Shown here in pieces: positions 16,181 to 24,809 of a stretch of 49,322 nt of DNA. Both the position numbers and the translations under genes were made by a program. The DNA lies in assembly GCA_964367715.1 (NCBI GenBank), contig CAYIYO010000007.1, forward strand, positions 1-49,322, given 5' to 3'. The notes under the pieces were generated by a model. That model saw only the letters and a list, made by a program, of their open reading frames with translations, had not been told where the DNA came from and searched no databases. Within the stretch, counting starts at the first letter, position 1. Every line of letters begins with the position of its first letter. This stretch comes from CAYIYO01 sp964367715 (GTDB lineage: Bacteria; Chlamydiota; Chlamydiia; Chlamydiales; Criblamydiaceae).

Positions 16181-16207
16181 TTAGCAGTTAATGAGATTAA
16201 CTGCTAA
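16181..16207. promoter_or_regulatory. CIRCE-like operator (HrcA site) upstream of groES
   Basis: TTAGCAGTT-N9-AACTGCTAA is a perfect 9-9-9 inverted repeat with the exact architecture of the CIRCE element (TTAGCACTC-N9-GAGTGCTAA). It differs at two inner bases per arm, changed in a complementary way. It lies between pepF and groES, next to the proposed promoter. There is no T-run on the minus strand, so it is not an obvious pepF-independent terminator. HrcA binding is inferred. Confidence 0.6.
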
Positions 16208-16230
16208 TTATTGTTTTAAACTTTTATTTA

Positions 16231-18045
16231 TCAATGAGTTGAGTCGAGTAAATCTGACAGCTCTTTCACCAAACGACGGAAAATACCAATCGCAGAGGTC
16301 ACAGGAGCGGATGTTTTCATCTCTACACCCGCTTTTTCTAAAAGTTCGATCGGATAGCTACTACATCCCCCTTTTAGGAAGTTCAGATAATCCTCACGTT
16401 CTGCTTTTCCACCCGCACAAACACGTTCGGCCAGCGCCAGCGCGGCGCTGATGCCCGTTGCGTATTGATAGACGTAGAAATTGTAATAAAAATGGGGGAT
16501 ACGAGCCCATTCAATTTGTCCTGCTTCATTGATATCGACCAACGGACCAAAATATTTTTTATTTAATTTAAGGTATTCCTCTTTTAAAAGCGTCGGTGTG
16601 AGTGGCACGTTGTTTTCTGCGAAGGAATGGATCAACAGTTCGAACTCTGCAAACATCGTCTGACGGAAGAGGGTGGCTCTGATGTCTTCGATTTTTTGGT
16701 TAATCAAAAATATTTTTTCTTGTTTATTCGTCGACCGTTTCAAAAGTAGACGCATTAAAAGCTCTTCATTAAATGTAGAGGCAACTTCTGCTAAGAAGAT
16801 AGGGTAGTCGCCATATTGGTAAGGTTGAGTGCGGTGGCTCAGAAGACTGTGCATGCTGTGGCCCGCTTCGTGCGCCAACGTAAAGACATCTCTGAGCACC
16901 CCTTTGTAGTTCATTAAGATATACGGCATGCTGTCATAGCAACCACTTGAATAAGCACCTGAGCGTTTTGATGCGTTTTCGTACCGGTCGACCCAGCGCT
17001 CTTCTTTTAATCCTTTGAGTAATGCCTCTTGGTATTCAGGACCTAAAGGAGCAACTGACTCAATGACAATCGCTTCCGCTTCTTCGTACGACATTTTGAT
17101 CTCCACATCACTGGTGAGCGGAACATACATATCGTAGAGCTCTAGCTGCGGGAGATTTAGCATCTTTTTGCGTAAGGCAACGTAGTCGTGTAGAGCGTCA
17201 AGGTTTTCGTTTACCGCTTTGATGAGAGAATGGTAGACACTCGTATCGATATTTTTTGGGTAGAGTGCAGCTTCTAAGCAGGAGTCATATTTGCGTGCTC
17301 TTGCCTGATAGAGGTGTCCTTGCACATTTCCGTTCAATAATTCGCACAACGTATTTTCGTAAGCAAGGTACTTGCCATGAAGACCATTGTATGCATTTTC
17401 GCGGAGTGTGCGGTCTTGTTCGCGTAAAAGAACACCAAAGCTTCCGTGCGTTAAATCGTGGGGCTCTTTTTTTGAGTCTTCGACGCTTTGAAATTTAAAG
17501 TCAGCATCGTTAATGGCACTGAACCCTTTGTGTGCAGTCTCGAGGGCTTTTGCGGATAGAGCGAGAAGCTCTTCTTGATCAGATGGAAGTGTGTGTGCCT
17601 TCGTGCGGAGCATTTTTTCTAGATGAAAACGGTATTCTTTTAAAGGCTCTGCTTCAAGATATGCGGCAAGAGTTTTTTCAGGGAGTGAAGTGAGCTCTGG
17701 CTCAAACCATGATGTTTCCTTTGCAAAATCGTGTAGCAACGTTGTGATGCGAACGAAATTACTTTTTGGGAGATCTTGTGTGAGCTCTTCATCATGACGA
17801 AGGTGAGCATAGGTATAAAGTTGAGAAAGCTTTCGATCGACATTAAAGAGGGTGTTTAACGCTTCTTTGAGTGTTTCAGGACTTTCTCCGAGGCGTCCGC
17901 GAAATGTTTGGATTTCTTTCCATTTTGATTCTTTGTCAGGTTGGCATGAGGCTTCAAATTCTTTTTGCCATGAAGAAAAGTCGGGATAGAGAGCTTCGAC
18001 ATTCCAGCGGTCTTGTTGGGGGATTTCATTACGCGTTTTACTCAT
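16231..18045 (-). CDS. pepF: Oligoendopeptidase F (M3B metallopeptidase)
   Basis: A 604-residue cytosolic zinc peptidase that degrades peptides of roughly 7-17 residues. The HEAGHSMHS zinc motif (HExxH, about residues 391-399) is intact, with the downstream Glu ligand in FLAEVASTFNE. The helical N-terminal half and the C-terminal RIPHFYYNFYVYQYATGISAA are characteristic of PepF. Length is typical (about 600). AAAGGTGA precedes the ATG at 18045. The downstream CIRCE-like site belongs to groES. It is apparently monocistronic. Confidence 0.93.
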   Translation of the reverse strand: MSKTRNEIPQQDRWNVEALYPDFSSWQKEFEASCQPDKESKWKEIQTFRGRLGESPETLKEALNTLFNVDRKLSQLYTYAHLRHDEELTQDLPKSNFVRITTLLHDFAKETSWFEPELTSLPEKTLAAYLEAEPLKEYRFHLEKMLRTKAHTLPSDQEELLALSAKALETAHKGFSAINDADFKFQSVEDSKKEPHDLTHGSFGVLLREQDRTLRENAYNGLHGKYLAYENTLCELLNGNVQGHLYQARARKYDSCLEAALYPKNIDTSVYHSLIKAVNENLDALHDYVALRKKMLNLPQLELYDMYVPLTSDVEIKMSYEEAEAIVIESVAPLGPEYQEALLKGLKEERWVDRYENASKRSGAYSSGCYDSMPYILMNYKGVLRDVFTLAHEAGHSMHSLLSHRTQPYQYGDYPIFLAEVASTFNEELLMRLLLKRSTNKQEKIFLINQKIEDIRATLFRQTMFAEFELLIHSFAENNVPLTPTLLKEEYLKLNKKYFGPLVDINEAGQIEWARIPHFYYNFYVYQYATGISAALALAERVCAGGKAEREDYLNFLKGGCSSYPIELLEKAGVEMKTSAPVTSAIGIFRRLVKELSDLLDSTH

Positions 18046-18162
18046 TCGTCACCTTTAATTTCATTTTTTTTAAGAATATCAAATTTGTTGAATAAAAGAA
18101 ATTGCAGTAAATTCCAGATAAAAGTATCTGGATAAATACGACATATAACATTGTATTAGCTT

Positions 18163-18477
18163 ATGAATTTAGATCACAACACAAAAACATGCAAGGAATC
18201 CCCCCAGGAAACAAAGGCGGGATTTATTGTTATGAACGACCGCGGACTTCATACGCGTCCTTCGATTGCGATTGTCAAATGCATTACTGGATTTAAATCC
18301 CATATCACTCTCACCTATAAAAGAACAGAAGTCAACGCGCGTTCTCTTTTGGGAATTCTCATGCTGGCAGCAGAAAAAGGATCAAAGATCCGCATTACTG
18401 CGACAGGAAAGGATTCTAAGGAAGCTGTTGATGCTCTTCTCGATCTAGCCCACCGACGCTTCGACGTGAATTACTAA
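18163..18477 (+). CDS. ptsH: HPr-like phosphocarrier protein
   Basis: A 104-residue HPr of the phosphotransferase system. The active-site His is in RGLHTRPS (about residues 26-33); the region equivalent to the regulatory Ser46 is VNARSLLGILMLAA. An extra 18 or so polar residues precede the HPr core (about 85 residues). Chlamydiae have an incomplete PTS with HPr and HPr kinase, so a regulatory role is more likely than sugar uptake. No ptsI is adjacent. The Shine-Dalgarno is poor. Confidence 0.88.
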   Translation: MNLDHNTKTCKESPQETKAGFIVMNDRGLHTRPSIAIVKCITGFKSHITLTYKRTEVNARSLLGILMLAAEKGSKIRITATGKDSKEAVDALLDLAHRRFDVNY

Positions 18478-18495
18478 GTACTCTTTTTTTAAAAA

Positions 18496-18555
18496 TATAG
18501 ACAAGTGAAATCAAGAATCGGTTTTTGAGCCGCGAGAAAGGTCCCGAGGTCAAGT
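18496..18555. repeat. Truncated palindromic element (type B left arm)
   Basis: TATAGACAAGTGAAATCAAG and the following GAATCGGTTTTTGAG match the left arm of the 164-bp elements at 24486 and 31205. The match then weakens and no right arm is present. It lies between the convergent ptsH and bifunctional-nuclease genes. Confidence 0.6.
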
Positions 18556-18579
18556 TTATGAGTAGTAAAAAAAAAGAGG

Positions 18580-19065
18580 CTACTCTTCGATAGAAATGGC
18601 TTTGTCGAGCACTTCTTTTGTGCAGAAAACAGGGACATTATTCATCAGAGCTAAAGTGATGCAGTCGCTTGGGCGTGCATCAATCTCTACGATATGACGA
18701 ATACCGTCCATATCCTCTTGTTCGATGAAAAGGCGGGCAAAATAGATGGTGTCCTGAATGTCATTGATGACGACTTGCTTAATCGTGACATCCAAGCCTT
18801 CCAACATCATGGAAATAAGATCGTGTGTTTGTGGTCTAATCTTTTCTGTACCAGTTAGATACATTTGAAGGGTGCGTCCAATCGCCGGATCGGTATAGAT
18901 AGCAAAACGCTTATTACGGGCACCGAGGATCACCACGGTGTAGGTGCGTGTTTGCATAATTTTATCAAAGGAGAGCTGAATCAGTTCTGAAAGCATGAGA
19001 TCCTCCACTTCCTCATCTTTATCGGGGGAAGGATTTTTGTCACTGACGAATTTCGACTTTTCCAT
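18580..19065 (-). CDS. Bifunctional nuclease (BFN/DUF151) domain protein
   Basis: A 161-residue cytosolic protein with a BFN domain from about residue 30 to the C-terminus (VVILGARNKRFAIYTDPAIG, THDLISMMLEGL, IDARPSDCITLALMNNVPVF). Characterised family members have DNase/RNase activity; many bacterial members are linked to UvrBC in Chlorobi. The ATG at 19065 is preferred because GGAAGA lies four bases upstream; an in-frame TTG four codons earlier is also possible. The gene overlaps the 3' end of rpiA by 26 bases, suggesting translational coupling. Confidence 0.85.
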   Translation of the reverse strand: MEKSKFVSDKNPSPDKDEEVEDLMLSELIQLSFDKIMQTRTYTVVILGARNKRFAIYTDPAIGRTLQMYLTGTEKIRPQTHDLISMMLEGLDVTIKQVVINDIQDTIYFARLFIEQEDMDGIRHIVEIDARPSDCITLALMNNVPVFCTKEVLDKAISIEE

Positions 19066-19720
19066 CGAATCTTCCAATCAGCACACGGCCGGCGTATCCG
19101 ATAAAGAGGCCGTTTTCTAGAACCCCTGGAATATTTAGTAGAGTGTTATACAATCGCTTAGGATCTTCAATACGCGTAGGGAGGTGGAGGTCGTAGATAA
19201 CGTTTCCGTTTTCTGTGATAAAAGGCTCCCCATTCGCTTTGCCTCGAATTTCTCCTTTATAACCCAGAGTCGCAAGATGTTGTATCGTGGCGGGGAGTCC
19301 AAAAGGAAGAATTTCTACAGGCAAAGGAAATTTACCTAATCTGGAGACGACCTTTCCTTCGTCCACGATGACGACCATTTCGTCGCTCATAGCGGCAAGA
19401 ATTTTTTCCCGCATCAGGGCGCCGCCGCCGCCTTTAATCATGTTTTTTTCATCGTCGATTTCATCTGCCCCATCGACAGTGATATCCAACCGGTTAACGG
19501 TGCTAATATCGATAAGCGGAATACTGAGGCTTTGTGCAAGGGCGTGAGAAGCCTTAGAGGATGCAACACATTTAATATTAAGGCCTTCAACGCAACGTGC
19601 AGCCAAAGCCGTAATAAATGCAGAAGAAGTGGATCCTGTGCCCAGTCCCACAGTCATTCCACTTTTAATCAGCGCTGCCGCCGCTTCCCCAACATTTTTT
19701 TTTGCTTGTTCCGATGACAT
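19040..19720 (-). CDS. rpiA: Ribose-5-phosphate isomerase A
   Basis: A 226-residue pentose-phosphate-pathway enzyme interconverting ribose 5-phosphate and ribulose 5-phosphate. Signature sequences are VGLGTGSTSSAF (phosphate loop, about residues 24-35), DGADEID (catalytic Asp and Glu, about 83-89) and KGGGGALMREKIL (about 95-107). Length is standard. It is transcribed with the overlapping bifunctional-nuclease gene and diverges from the Nif3-like gene; the 62 bases between the two start codons must hold both promoters. Confidence 0.95.
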   Translation of the reverse strand: MSSEQAKKNVGEAAAALIKSGMTVGLGTGSTSSAFITALAARCVEGLNIKCVASSKASHALAQSLSIPLIDISTVNRLDITVDGADEIDDEKNMIKGGGGALMREKILAAMSDEMVVIVDEGKVVSRLGKFPLPVEILPFGLPATIQHLATLGYKGEIRGKANGEPFITENGNVIYDLHLPTRIEDPKRLYNTLLNIPGVLENGLFIGYAGRVLIGRFDGKVEIRQ

Positions 19721-19782
19721 TCGTGACTTGTATTCTTTTAAGGATTATTTCATCATATATTTTTTGTAGTATTGGAGGAATT

Positions 19783-20538
19783 TTGATTACTTTACAAGAG
19801 CTTTCTAGTGGATTGGAACGCGAACTCAATGCCTCAGCCATCAACGATTATTGTCCAAATGGAATACAAGTCGAAGGCAGCCCAACCATCCATAAAATAG
19901 CAACAGCGGTCTCTGCCAGCGTCGCTACGATTGAACAAGCAGTCGAAGCCGGAGTGCAGGCATTGATCGTTCATCATGGCATGTTTTGGAACCGCGATCC
20001 TTATGTCATTACCGGCACAAAAAAGAAAAAGCTTCAGCTTCTTTTAGACAATAATATTTCCCTTCTAGCCTATCATCTCCCTCTCGATATCCATCCTCTC
20101 CTAGGCAACAATTGGAAAGCCGCAATCGATTTAGGATGGGAAAACCTAGAACCTGTGATGACACCCGATAAAATTCCTCTTGGGGTCAAAGGGAAATTTA
20201 CCCCGCGCTCAGTAGAAGAGTTTAAAAAACAGATGGAAGAGTATTATCAACATGATGCCCACAGCGCGATCGGAAAAAAAGGAAGAGTCTCTTCAGGAAT
20301 GATTATTTCCGGCGGTGGCTATCGCTTTTTAGACATCGCTGCCACACAGCAGATCGATTGCTTTGTCACAGGAAATTTTGACGAGCCTGCATGGCATCAA
20401 GCGCTGGAATGGGAGATTAACTTTTTTGCCATGGGACATTCTGCAACAGAACGTGTGGGACCACTGGCCTTAGAAAAGTACATCAAAGAAAAGTGGGGGA
20501 TTCCCACCACTTTTCTCGATGTATATAATCCGTTCTAA
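19783..20538 (+). CDS. Nif3-like dinuclear metal-centre protein (GTP cyclohydrolase I type 2 / NIF3 family)
   Basis: A 251-residue cytosolic protein. Metal-ligand motifs of the family are present: VHHGMFW (about residues 63-69) and AYHLPLDIH (about 91-99), with the C-terminal GHSATERVGP. The start is a TTG at 19783, because GGAGGA lies three to eight bases upstream and the family begins with a helix equivalent to TLQELSSGLE. The frame is open further upstream into rpiA but with no homology. The biochemical role of Nif3 proteins is unsettled. Confidence 0.88.
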   Translation: MITLQELSSGLERELNASAINDYCPNGIQVEGSPTIHKIATAVSASVATIEQAVEAGVQALIVHHGMFWNRDPYVITGTKKKKLQLLLDNNISLLAYHLPLDIHPLLGNNWKAAIDLGWENLEPVMTPDKIPLGVKGKFTPRSVEEFKKQMEEYYQHDAHSAIGKKGRVSSGMIISGGGYRFLDIAATQQIDCFVTGNFDEPAWHQALEWEINFFAMGHSATERVGPLALEKYIKEKWGIPTTFLDVYNPF

Positions 20539-20774
20539 TTTTGCTTTGGAAAAAGGTTAGGCATTTGCCCAGTAAGATTTGTAAAGCGTTCAGGGGAAAC
20601 AGGTTCGTGTTTATTTCGTGCCTGTTGATTGTGAATAATGTCTGTGATTTTCTTGAGATTTTCAGGATTAAACTGTTGTTTTTCTTGGGCAATTTCGTTC
20701 TGTGCTTTTTCTCGTGCGCGTTTTACAGTAGGGCTTTCTTCTGCGAATGTTTGTTTTTTACCTTCTACTTTCAT
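20535..20774 (-). CDS. Small charged hypothetical protein
   Basis: A 79-residue, Lys/Glu/Gln-rich soluble protein without cysteine or hydrophobic segment. Support for a real gene is the strong AGAGGAG seven bases before the ATG at 20774 and its neat convergence with the Nif3-like gene (4-base overlap of stop codons). I do not recognise the family; the FNPENLKKITDIIHNQQ segment looks helical. Function is unknown. Confidence 0.55.
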   Translation of the reverse strand: MKVEGKKQTFAEESPTVKRAREKAQNEIAQEKQQFNPENLKKITDIIHNQQARNKHEPVSPERFTNLTGQMPNLFPKQN

Positions 20775-20949
20775 AGTATTCTCCTCTTATATAAGAATGA
20801 CCATCTAGTTTCATTTTAACAAATTCTTATTTTTTAAAATAGAAATTGAAGTAAAATAATTAAAATTTTTTCTAATAATCGTTATATTGCATATGGTTGA
20901 CATAAAATCACTTATAATTGAGAATGGCGGCACAAATGATTGAAGGTAA

Positions 20950-22242
20950 ATGACAATGGCCAACTCGCTTCCCAAAGAAAATATTATCGACATCCTACAA
21001 AAACGCGGATTCATCGACGCCATGACAAATCAAGAGATGGCAACCACATTGAATACACCAACAGCTGTTTATTGTGGCTTTGATCCGACAAGCGATAGCT
21101 TGCATTTGGGAAATATGGTGGCCATCATGGGACTCGCGTGGTTTCAACGCTGCGGGCATACCCCTGTTGCGATCGTCGGCGGAGCAACAGGAATGATTGG
21201 CGATCCCTCGGGAAAATCCACCGAACGTCAACTCCTTGACGATCAAACCCTAGCATTAAATTTGCAGGGAATACAAAAAAACTTGGAAGCGATCCTAGAC
21301 TTCACCGCTTCAAATAAACCCCTCATCTTAAATAATCTCGACTGGTTTAAGCAATTTAGCTTTATCGACTTCTTGCGCACTATCGGAAAACAATTTCGCA
21401 TCGGTACCATGCTAGCAAAAGATTCCGTCAAAGGACGCATGGAAAGTGAAGAAGGGATGAGTTTCACAGAGTTCAGCTACCAGCTTCTTCAAGGATACGA
21501 CTTTCTTCACCTCTACAGCAACCATCGAGTGACCCTACAGATTGGCGGCAGTGACCAATGGGGCAATATCACCGCGGGAATCGACCTGGTAAGAAGAACA
21601 GAAGGCGCGCACGTTCACGGCATCACTTTTCCACTACTCACACGCAGTGATGGACAAAAATTTGGGAAATCAGAAAAAGGTGCCATCTGGCTCTCCAGCG
21701 ATAAACTTTCCCCTTACGAATTCTATCAGTACCTCTACCGTGTCAGTGACGAAGATGTCATCAAATTGATGTGTATGCTCACTTTCATGGAGATGGAAGA
21801 AATTCAAGACTACGAAAAACAAATGAAAGAGGCAACTTACGCTCCAAACACGGCACAAAAGCGCTTAGCGGAAGAGGTCACACGCATTGTTCACGGGGAA
21901 AGCGGGGTAGAAAAAGCCCTCCGCGCGACGCTAGGGGCTGCACCAGGAAAAAAAACAAAATTGGATGCCGCTGCATTAGAAGCCATCGCTGCGGATATGC
22001 CTTCTTATATCACCACAGGTGATAAAGTGATCGGAACTTCTCTTCCTGAACTGATGGTAATTTCAGGTCTACAGCCAAGCAAAGGGGCTGCTCGACGTTT
22101 AATTGCAGGCGGAGGCGTCTCTATCAATAACGAAAAAATTGAAGATGAAAATTTTAAAATTAGCGAAGAACACCTCATCGATCACCGCTTTTTACTCATC
22201 GCAGCAGGAAAAAAGAATAAGATTCTCGTTCAAATTACCTAA
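20950..22242 (+). CDS. tyrS: Tyrosyl-tRNA synthetase
   Basis: A 430-residue class I aminoacyl-tRNA synthetase. The HIGH-type motif is HLGNM (within PTSDSLHLGNMVA, about residues 46-58), KFGKS (about 237-241) is the KMSKS loop, and QIGGSDQWGNITAG is the tyrosine-binding segment. The C-terminus carries an S4-like RNA-binding domain (PSKGAARRLIAGGGVSINN). AAGG lies before the ATG at 20950; an ATG two codons later is equally possible. It is monocistronic. Confidence 0.96.
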   Translation: MTMANSLPKENIIDILQKRGFIDAMTNQEMATTLNTPTAVYCGFDPTSDSLHLGNMVAIMGLAWFQRCGHTPVAIVGGATGMIGDPSGKSTERQLLDDQTLALNLQGIQKNLEAILDFTASNKPLILNNLDWFKQFSFIDFLRTIGKQFRIGTMLAKDSVKGRMESEEGMSFTEFSYQLLQGYDFLHLYSNHRVTLQIGGSDQWGNITAGIDLVRRTEGAHVHGITFPLLTRSDGQKFGKSEKGAIWLSSDKLSPYEFYQYLYRVSDEDVIKLMCMLTFMEMEEIQDYEKQMKEATYAPNTAQKRLAEEVTRIVHGESGVEKALRATLGAAPGKKTKLDAAALEAIAADMPSYITTGDKVIGTSLPELMVISGLQPSKGAARRLIAGGGVSINNEKIEDENFKISEEHLIDHRFLLIAAGKKNKILVQIT

Positions 22243-22315
22243 TGTTGATGAAAATTTGTAAAATTAAATCTTAAATTTAACAATATACTTGAAACGAAAT
22301 GTCGTTTCGATATGA

Positions 22316-22435
22316 TATACCCAAGTGAACGAAAGAATCGGATTTTCTCCGAAGCACAGTCTTCTTCGCGATCTGAACGAAAGAAGAACTGGCACGGCCG
22401 ACATTCGTATTTAGAAATTCACTTGAAAAACAGAG
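22316..22435. repeat. Degenerate type B palindromic element between tyrS and the HU gene
   Basis: The left end TATACCCAAGTGAACGAAAG and the right end AAATTCACTTG match the ends of the 164-bp type B elements, but the interior is shorter and only weakly palindromic. A separate small hairpin, GAAACGA / TCGTTTC, sits at 22291-22308. The rest of the 373-base gap (22243-22615) contains no frame. TTGATT with GACAAT 17 bases later, near 22527-22556, could be a promoter for the HU gene. Confidence 0.5.
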
Positions 22436-22615
22436 TGCGCTGTAGTTTTATCCGCTTTTTTGAAAAATGAAATAAGAAATGTTTTTCAGAAAAGAGTGTA
22501 AAATTTTTATTGAAAAATAAAAATACTTGATTGAAAATCAGCAGGATATGACAATAGCGCCACTACAAAAAAATTCAGTAGAGTTGCATTTTAAAAGTAA
22601 GGAGTTCGTTTACCT

Positions 22616-22939
22616 ATGATAGCCACAGATAAGAAGTCGACGATGACAAAAAAGAGATTAATTAACTCCATCGCACAAGAAAAAGGAATTCATCCTAGCG
22701 ACGTCCGACATGTCATTCAATCATTTCTCGATAAAATGACCGATAGCCTTTCCAATGGCGAACGCCTAGAATTTCGTGATTTTGGCGTTTTCGAAGTCGT
22801 CAAACGTAAACAAAAAATTGGACGTAATCCTAAAAACGCTTCAGTTCCTATCGTGATTCCCGCACGCTGTGCAGTTAAGTTTACACCAGGAAAGAAAATG
22901 AAAAGCCTGATTGAAATCACGGACGAAACAGAAGAGTAA
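22616..22939 (+). CDS. HU/IHF-family DNA-bending protein
   Basis: A 107-residue nucleoid protein. The conserved core runs from MTKKRLINSIAQ to the C-terminus; LEFRDFGVFEVVKRKQKIGRNPKN contains the beta-arm base and the GRNPK DNA-intercalating tip (about residues 71-75), typical of HU/IHF. The N-terminal nine residues and the acidic tail (TDETEE) are extensions. AAGGAG is 11 bases before the ATG. It corresponds in position to C. trachomatis himD/ihfA (CT267, from memory). It acts on the chromosome together with the Hc2 histone encoded elsewhere in the window. Confidence 0.9.
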   Translation: MIATDKKSTMTKKRLINSIAQEKGIHPSDVRHVIQSFLDKMTDSLSNGERLEFRDFGVFEVVKRKQKIGRNPKNASVPIVIPARCAVKFTPGKKMKSLIEITDETEE

Positions 22940-22977
22940 ACAACACCAATCATTGAACGCGCGGGCGATGTGGACCG

Positions 22978-24498
22978 ATGACTGCCCTTATTGAACATAC
23001 GATTGCACACAGATATAAAAAAAATCCGTATCAAAGAAACCATCCTCTTGATGCATGGATAATGCCCTCTAGCGCTTCTGAAGTGTCTTCTACACTTCCT
23101 TTAGATTGTTTTCTTGCTTTTGAAAAGCAAAGTGAAAGGATATTACAAAATGATCCCTTAGCTTATAGCGATAAGTTAAGGGAATTCTTTTTACTAAACG
23201 TCGTGTGCCCTTATGCGCAATGGCCGACCTCCACACAACAGCTGTATAAAAAGCTTCTTGCAGTGGAGAAATGGAACTCCACGCAGCTGGTCAGCGCACT
23301 AAAAGCTGTTAATACGTTTCTTTCGCATGAAAAAATACCCTCTTTAACTCCCTCTATTTATCCTTCTGGTGCAGCACCATTTGATGCACCCGCCTATTGG
23401 CCGGCAGGAGAGCTTCCTCACCACAGCACCCATGCAGAGCTTGCCCTTTTATGGGCATTTCTAGGAATTCAAACAAAAAATCAATCTTTAATTGACGGAG
23501 CAACAAAAGTCGCTCAATGGCAGCTCAACTTTGCTGTCGATCACCAAGGCGCGCCCCTTAATGGACTATTCACTCAAGAGAGTGAAGGAACCGCCACTTC
23601 TCTCGCTCTGACCAACTATCTGCTTTTTAAGCTTCTAGGCAACAGAGGAAACGCTCTTCACTTTTTGACAGCAGCAGACAAACAAGCGACTTTCCTTGAC
23701 CAACACTTTGCAGGAGAAATTCCTGCTTATTTAATCCCGCTAGAAAAATGGGTGGAAACAACGATTCAAGGCTCAAGAAATGAACTGCATGCCCCCTTTT
23801 CTCCTATAGAAATCGATTTAGATTGCGGGGTTATTATCAGACGCGAAGAGGCAAAAACACTCTACTGCACTCTTGCAGGAAGTAATTCTGGTGTCGGCGG
23901 ATATATTGGGAAGGGAGTCCAAATCGTCAATTTTGGTCCCCAACACTTGCCTTTTGGAGAAAGTGATCGATTTGGATTAGAGCAGAGTCCTTCTGCATTA
24001 TTTAGACGCCAGATGAAAAAAAGCGAAGGAACAGACGCAGGATTTCATTGCCAAGGGAAGGTGAAGTTGACGACAAAAGAGGGCGCATCGTCTTCTTTTT
24101 TTCGGCGCAGAGAGCAAAGTGGACATTGGATGGATCTTCTTCTCGATTATCAGAAGGAAATATTAACAATTCAAAGCACCTTGATGGGATTCCATTCGAT
24201 CGAAGGCATTGCCTTTGTTTTTTATGTAAAAGCAAAATCCTGTCGGGTTGGAGAAGATAAGTGTATTAATCGCCGTTCGCTCCAACATTTTCAAGGAGTC
24301 TCCCAACCCCTAACTTTTGAAGGGGAAGGGTCTTCGCTGGTGATTGAGCCGCAGCAAGCCGGCGGAGAGATGAAAGTGATTCCTTTGGGTGGTAAAGGGA
24401 GTTTTTGGGATGCCGATTATCTCATCGGATTCCCTTTTAAGAAAGAAGTACCGAAAGTTGCCTGGCGTCTTTTTGAATTCACTTGTATACACAAGTGA
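22978..24498 (+). CDS. Conserved chlamydial hypothetical protein (CT266-like by position)
   Basis: A 506-residue protein of unknown function, with no signal peptide. Residues about 130-250 look like an alpha-helical toroid, and the C-terminal half (about 270-500) is beta-rich; the layout recalls polysaccharide lyase or glycosidase-like folds, but no catalytic motif is certain. Position after HU/IHF and before accA matches C. trachomatis CT266 as I recall it. Its last four or so codons and the stop codon lie in the left end of the palindromic element at 24486, so insertion probably altered the C-terminus. The gene at 32546 has a similar overall shape. Confidence 0.6.
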   Translation: MTALIEHTIAHRYKKNPYQRNHPLDAWIMPSSASEVSSTLPLDCFLAFEKQSERILQNDPLAYSDKLREFFLLNVVCPYAQWPTSTQQLYKKLLAVEKWNSTQLVSALKAVNTFLSHEKIPSLTPSIYPSGAAPFDAPAYWPAGELPHHSTHAELALLWAFLGIQTKNQSLIDGATKVAQWQLNFAVDHQGAPLNGLFTQESEGTATSLALTNYLLFKLLGNRGNALHFLTAADKQATFLDQHFAGEIPAYLIPLEKWVETTIQGSRNELHAPFSPIEIDLDCGVIIRREEAKTLYCTLAGSNSGVGGYIGKGVQIVNFGPQHLPFGESDRFGLEQSPSALFRRQMKKSEGTDAGFHCQGKVKLTTKEGASSSFFRRREQSGHWMDLLLDYQKEILTIQSTLMGFHSIEGIAFVFYVKAKSCRVGEDKCINRRSLQHFQGVSQPLTFEGEGSSLVIEPQQAGGEMKVIPLGGKGSFWDADYLIGFPFKKEVPKVAWRLFEFTCIHK

Positions 24499-24649
24499 AA
24501 TCAAGAATCGGTTTTTAAGCGATGTGAAAGCTCCCGCGATTGACCGATCGAAAGTCGTTTAATATTAATAATATGAACCGACTTTCGATCGGTCAATCCC
24601 GGGGCTTTGACATCCTCAAAAAGCCAATTTTTGAATTCACTTGTGTATA
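24486..24649. repeat. 164-bp palindromic element PE-2 (type B)
   Basis: Ends TATACACAAGTGAAATC and TTCACTTGTGTATA enclose conserved arms, a 17-bp perfectly paired inner stem around GACCGATCGAAAGTCG, and a TTAATATTAATAATATG loop. Only about three bases differ from the element at 31205. The bases just left of it (TTTTTGAATTCACTTGTATA) repeat the element's own right end, as if a second, truncated copy abutted it. The element separates the CT266-like gene from the L,D-transpeptidase gene. The rest of the 311-base gap contains no frame. Confidence 0.85.
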
Positions 24650-24809
24650 TATAAAAAGAAAAACAATGTGTTTTCATTTTCCTAGATCTGAAAAACTCAC
24701 GGTTTAGCAATAAAAAATTAAATATTAATCCTTGGCAAATTATGCGTAAGATATTATTCTTCACAGGGATACAAATTAGTGATTTTCACTTTTGCGCGAA
24801 GGAATGAAT

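Noticed and set aside
16181..16207. Terminator of pepF
   Set aside because: The palindrome lacks a T-run on the minus strand, and its 9-9-9 layout matches CIRCE better.
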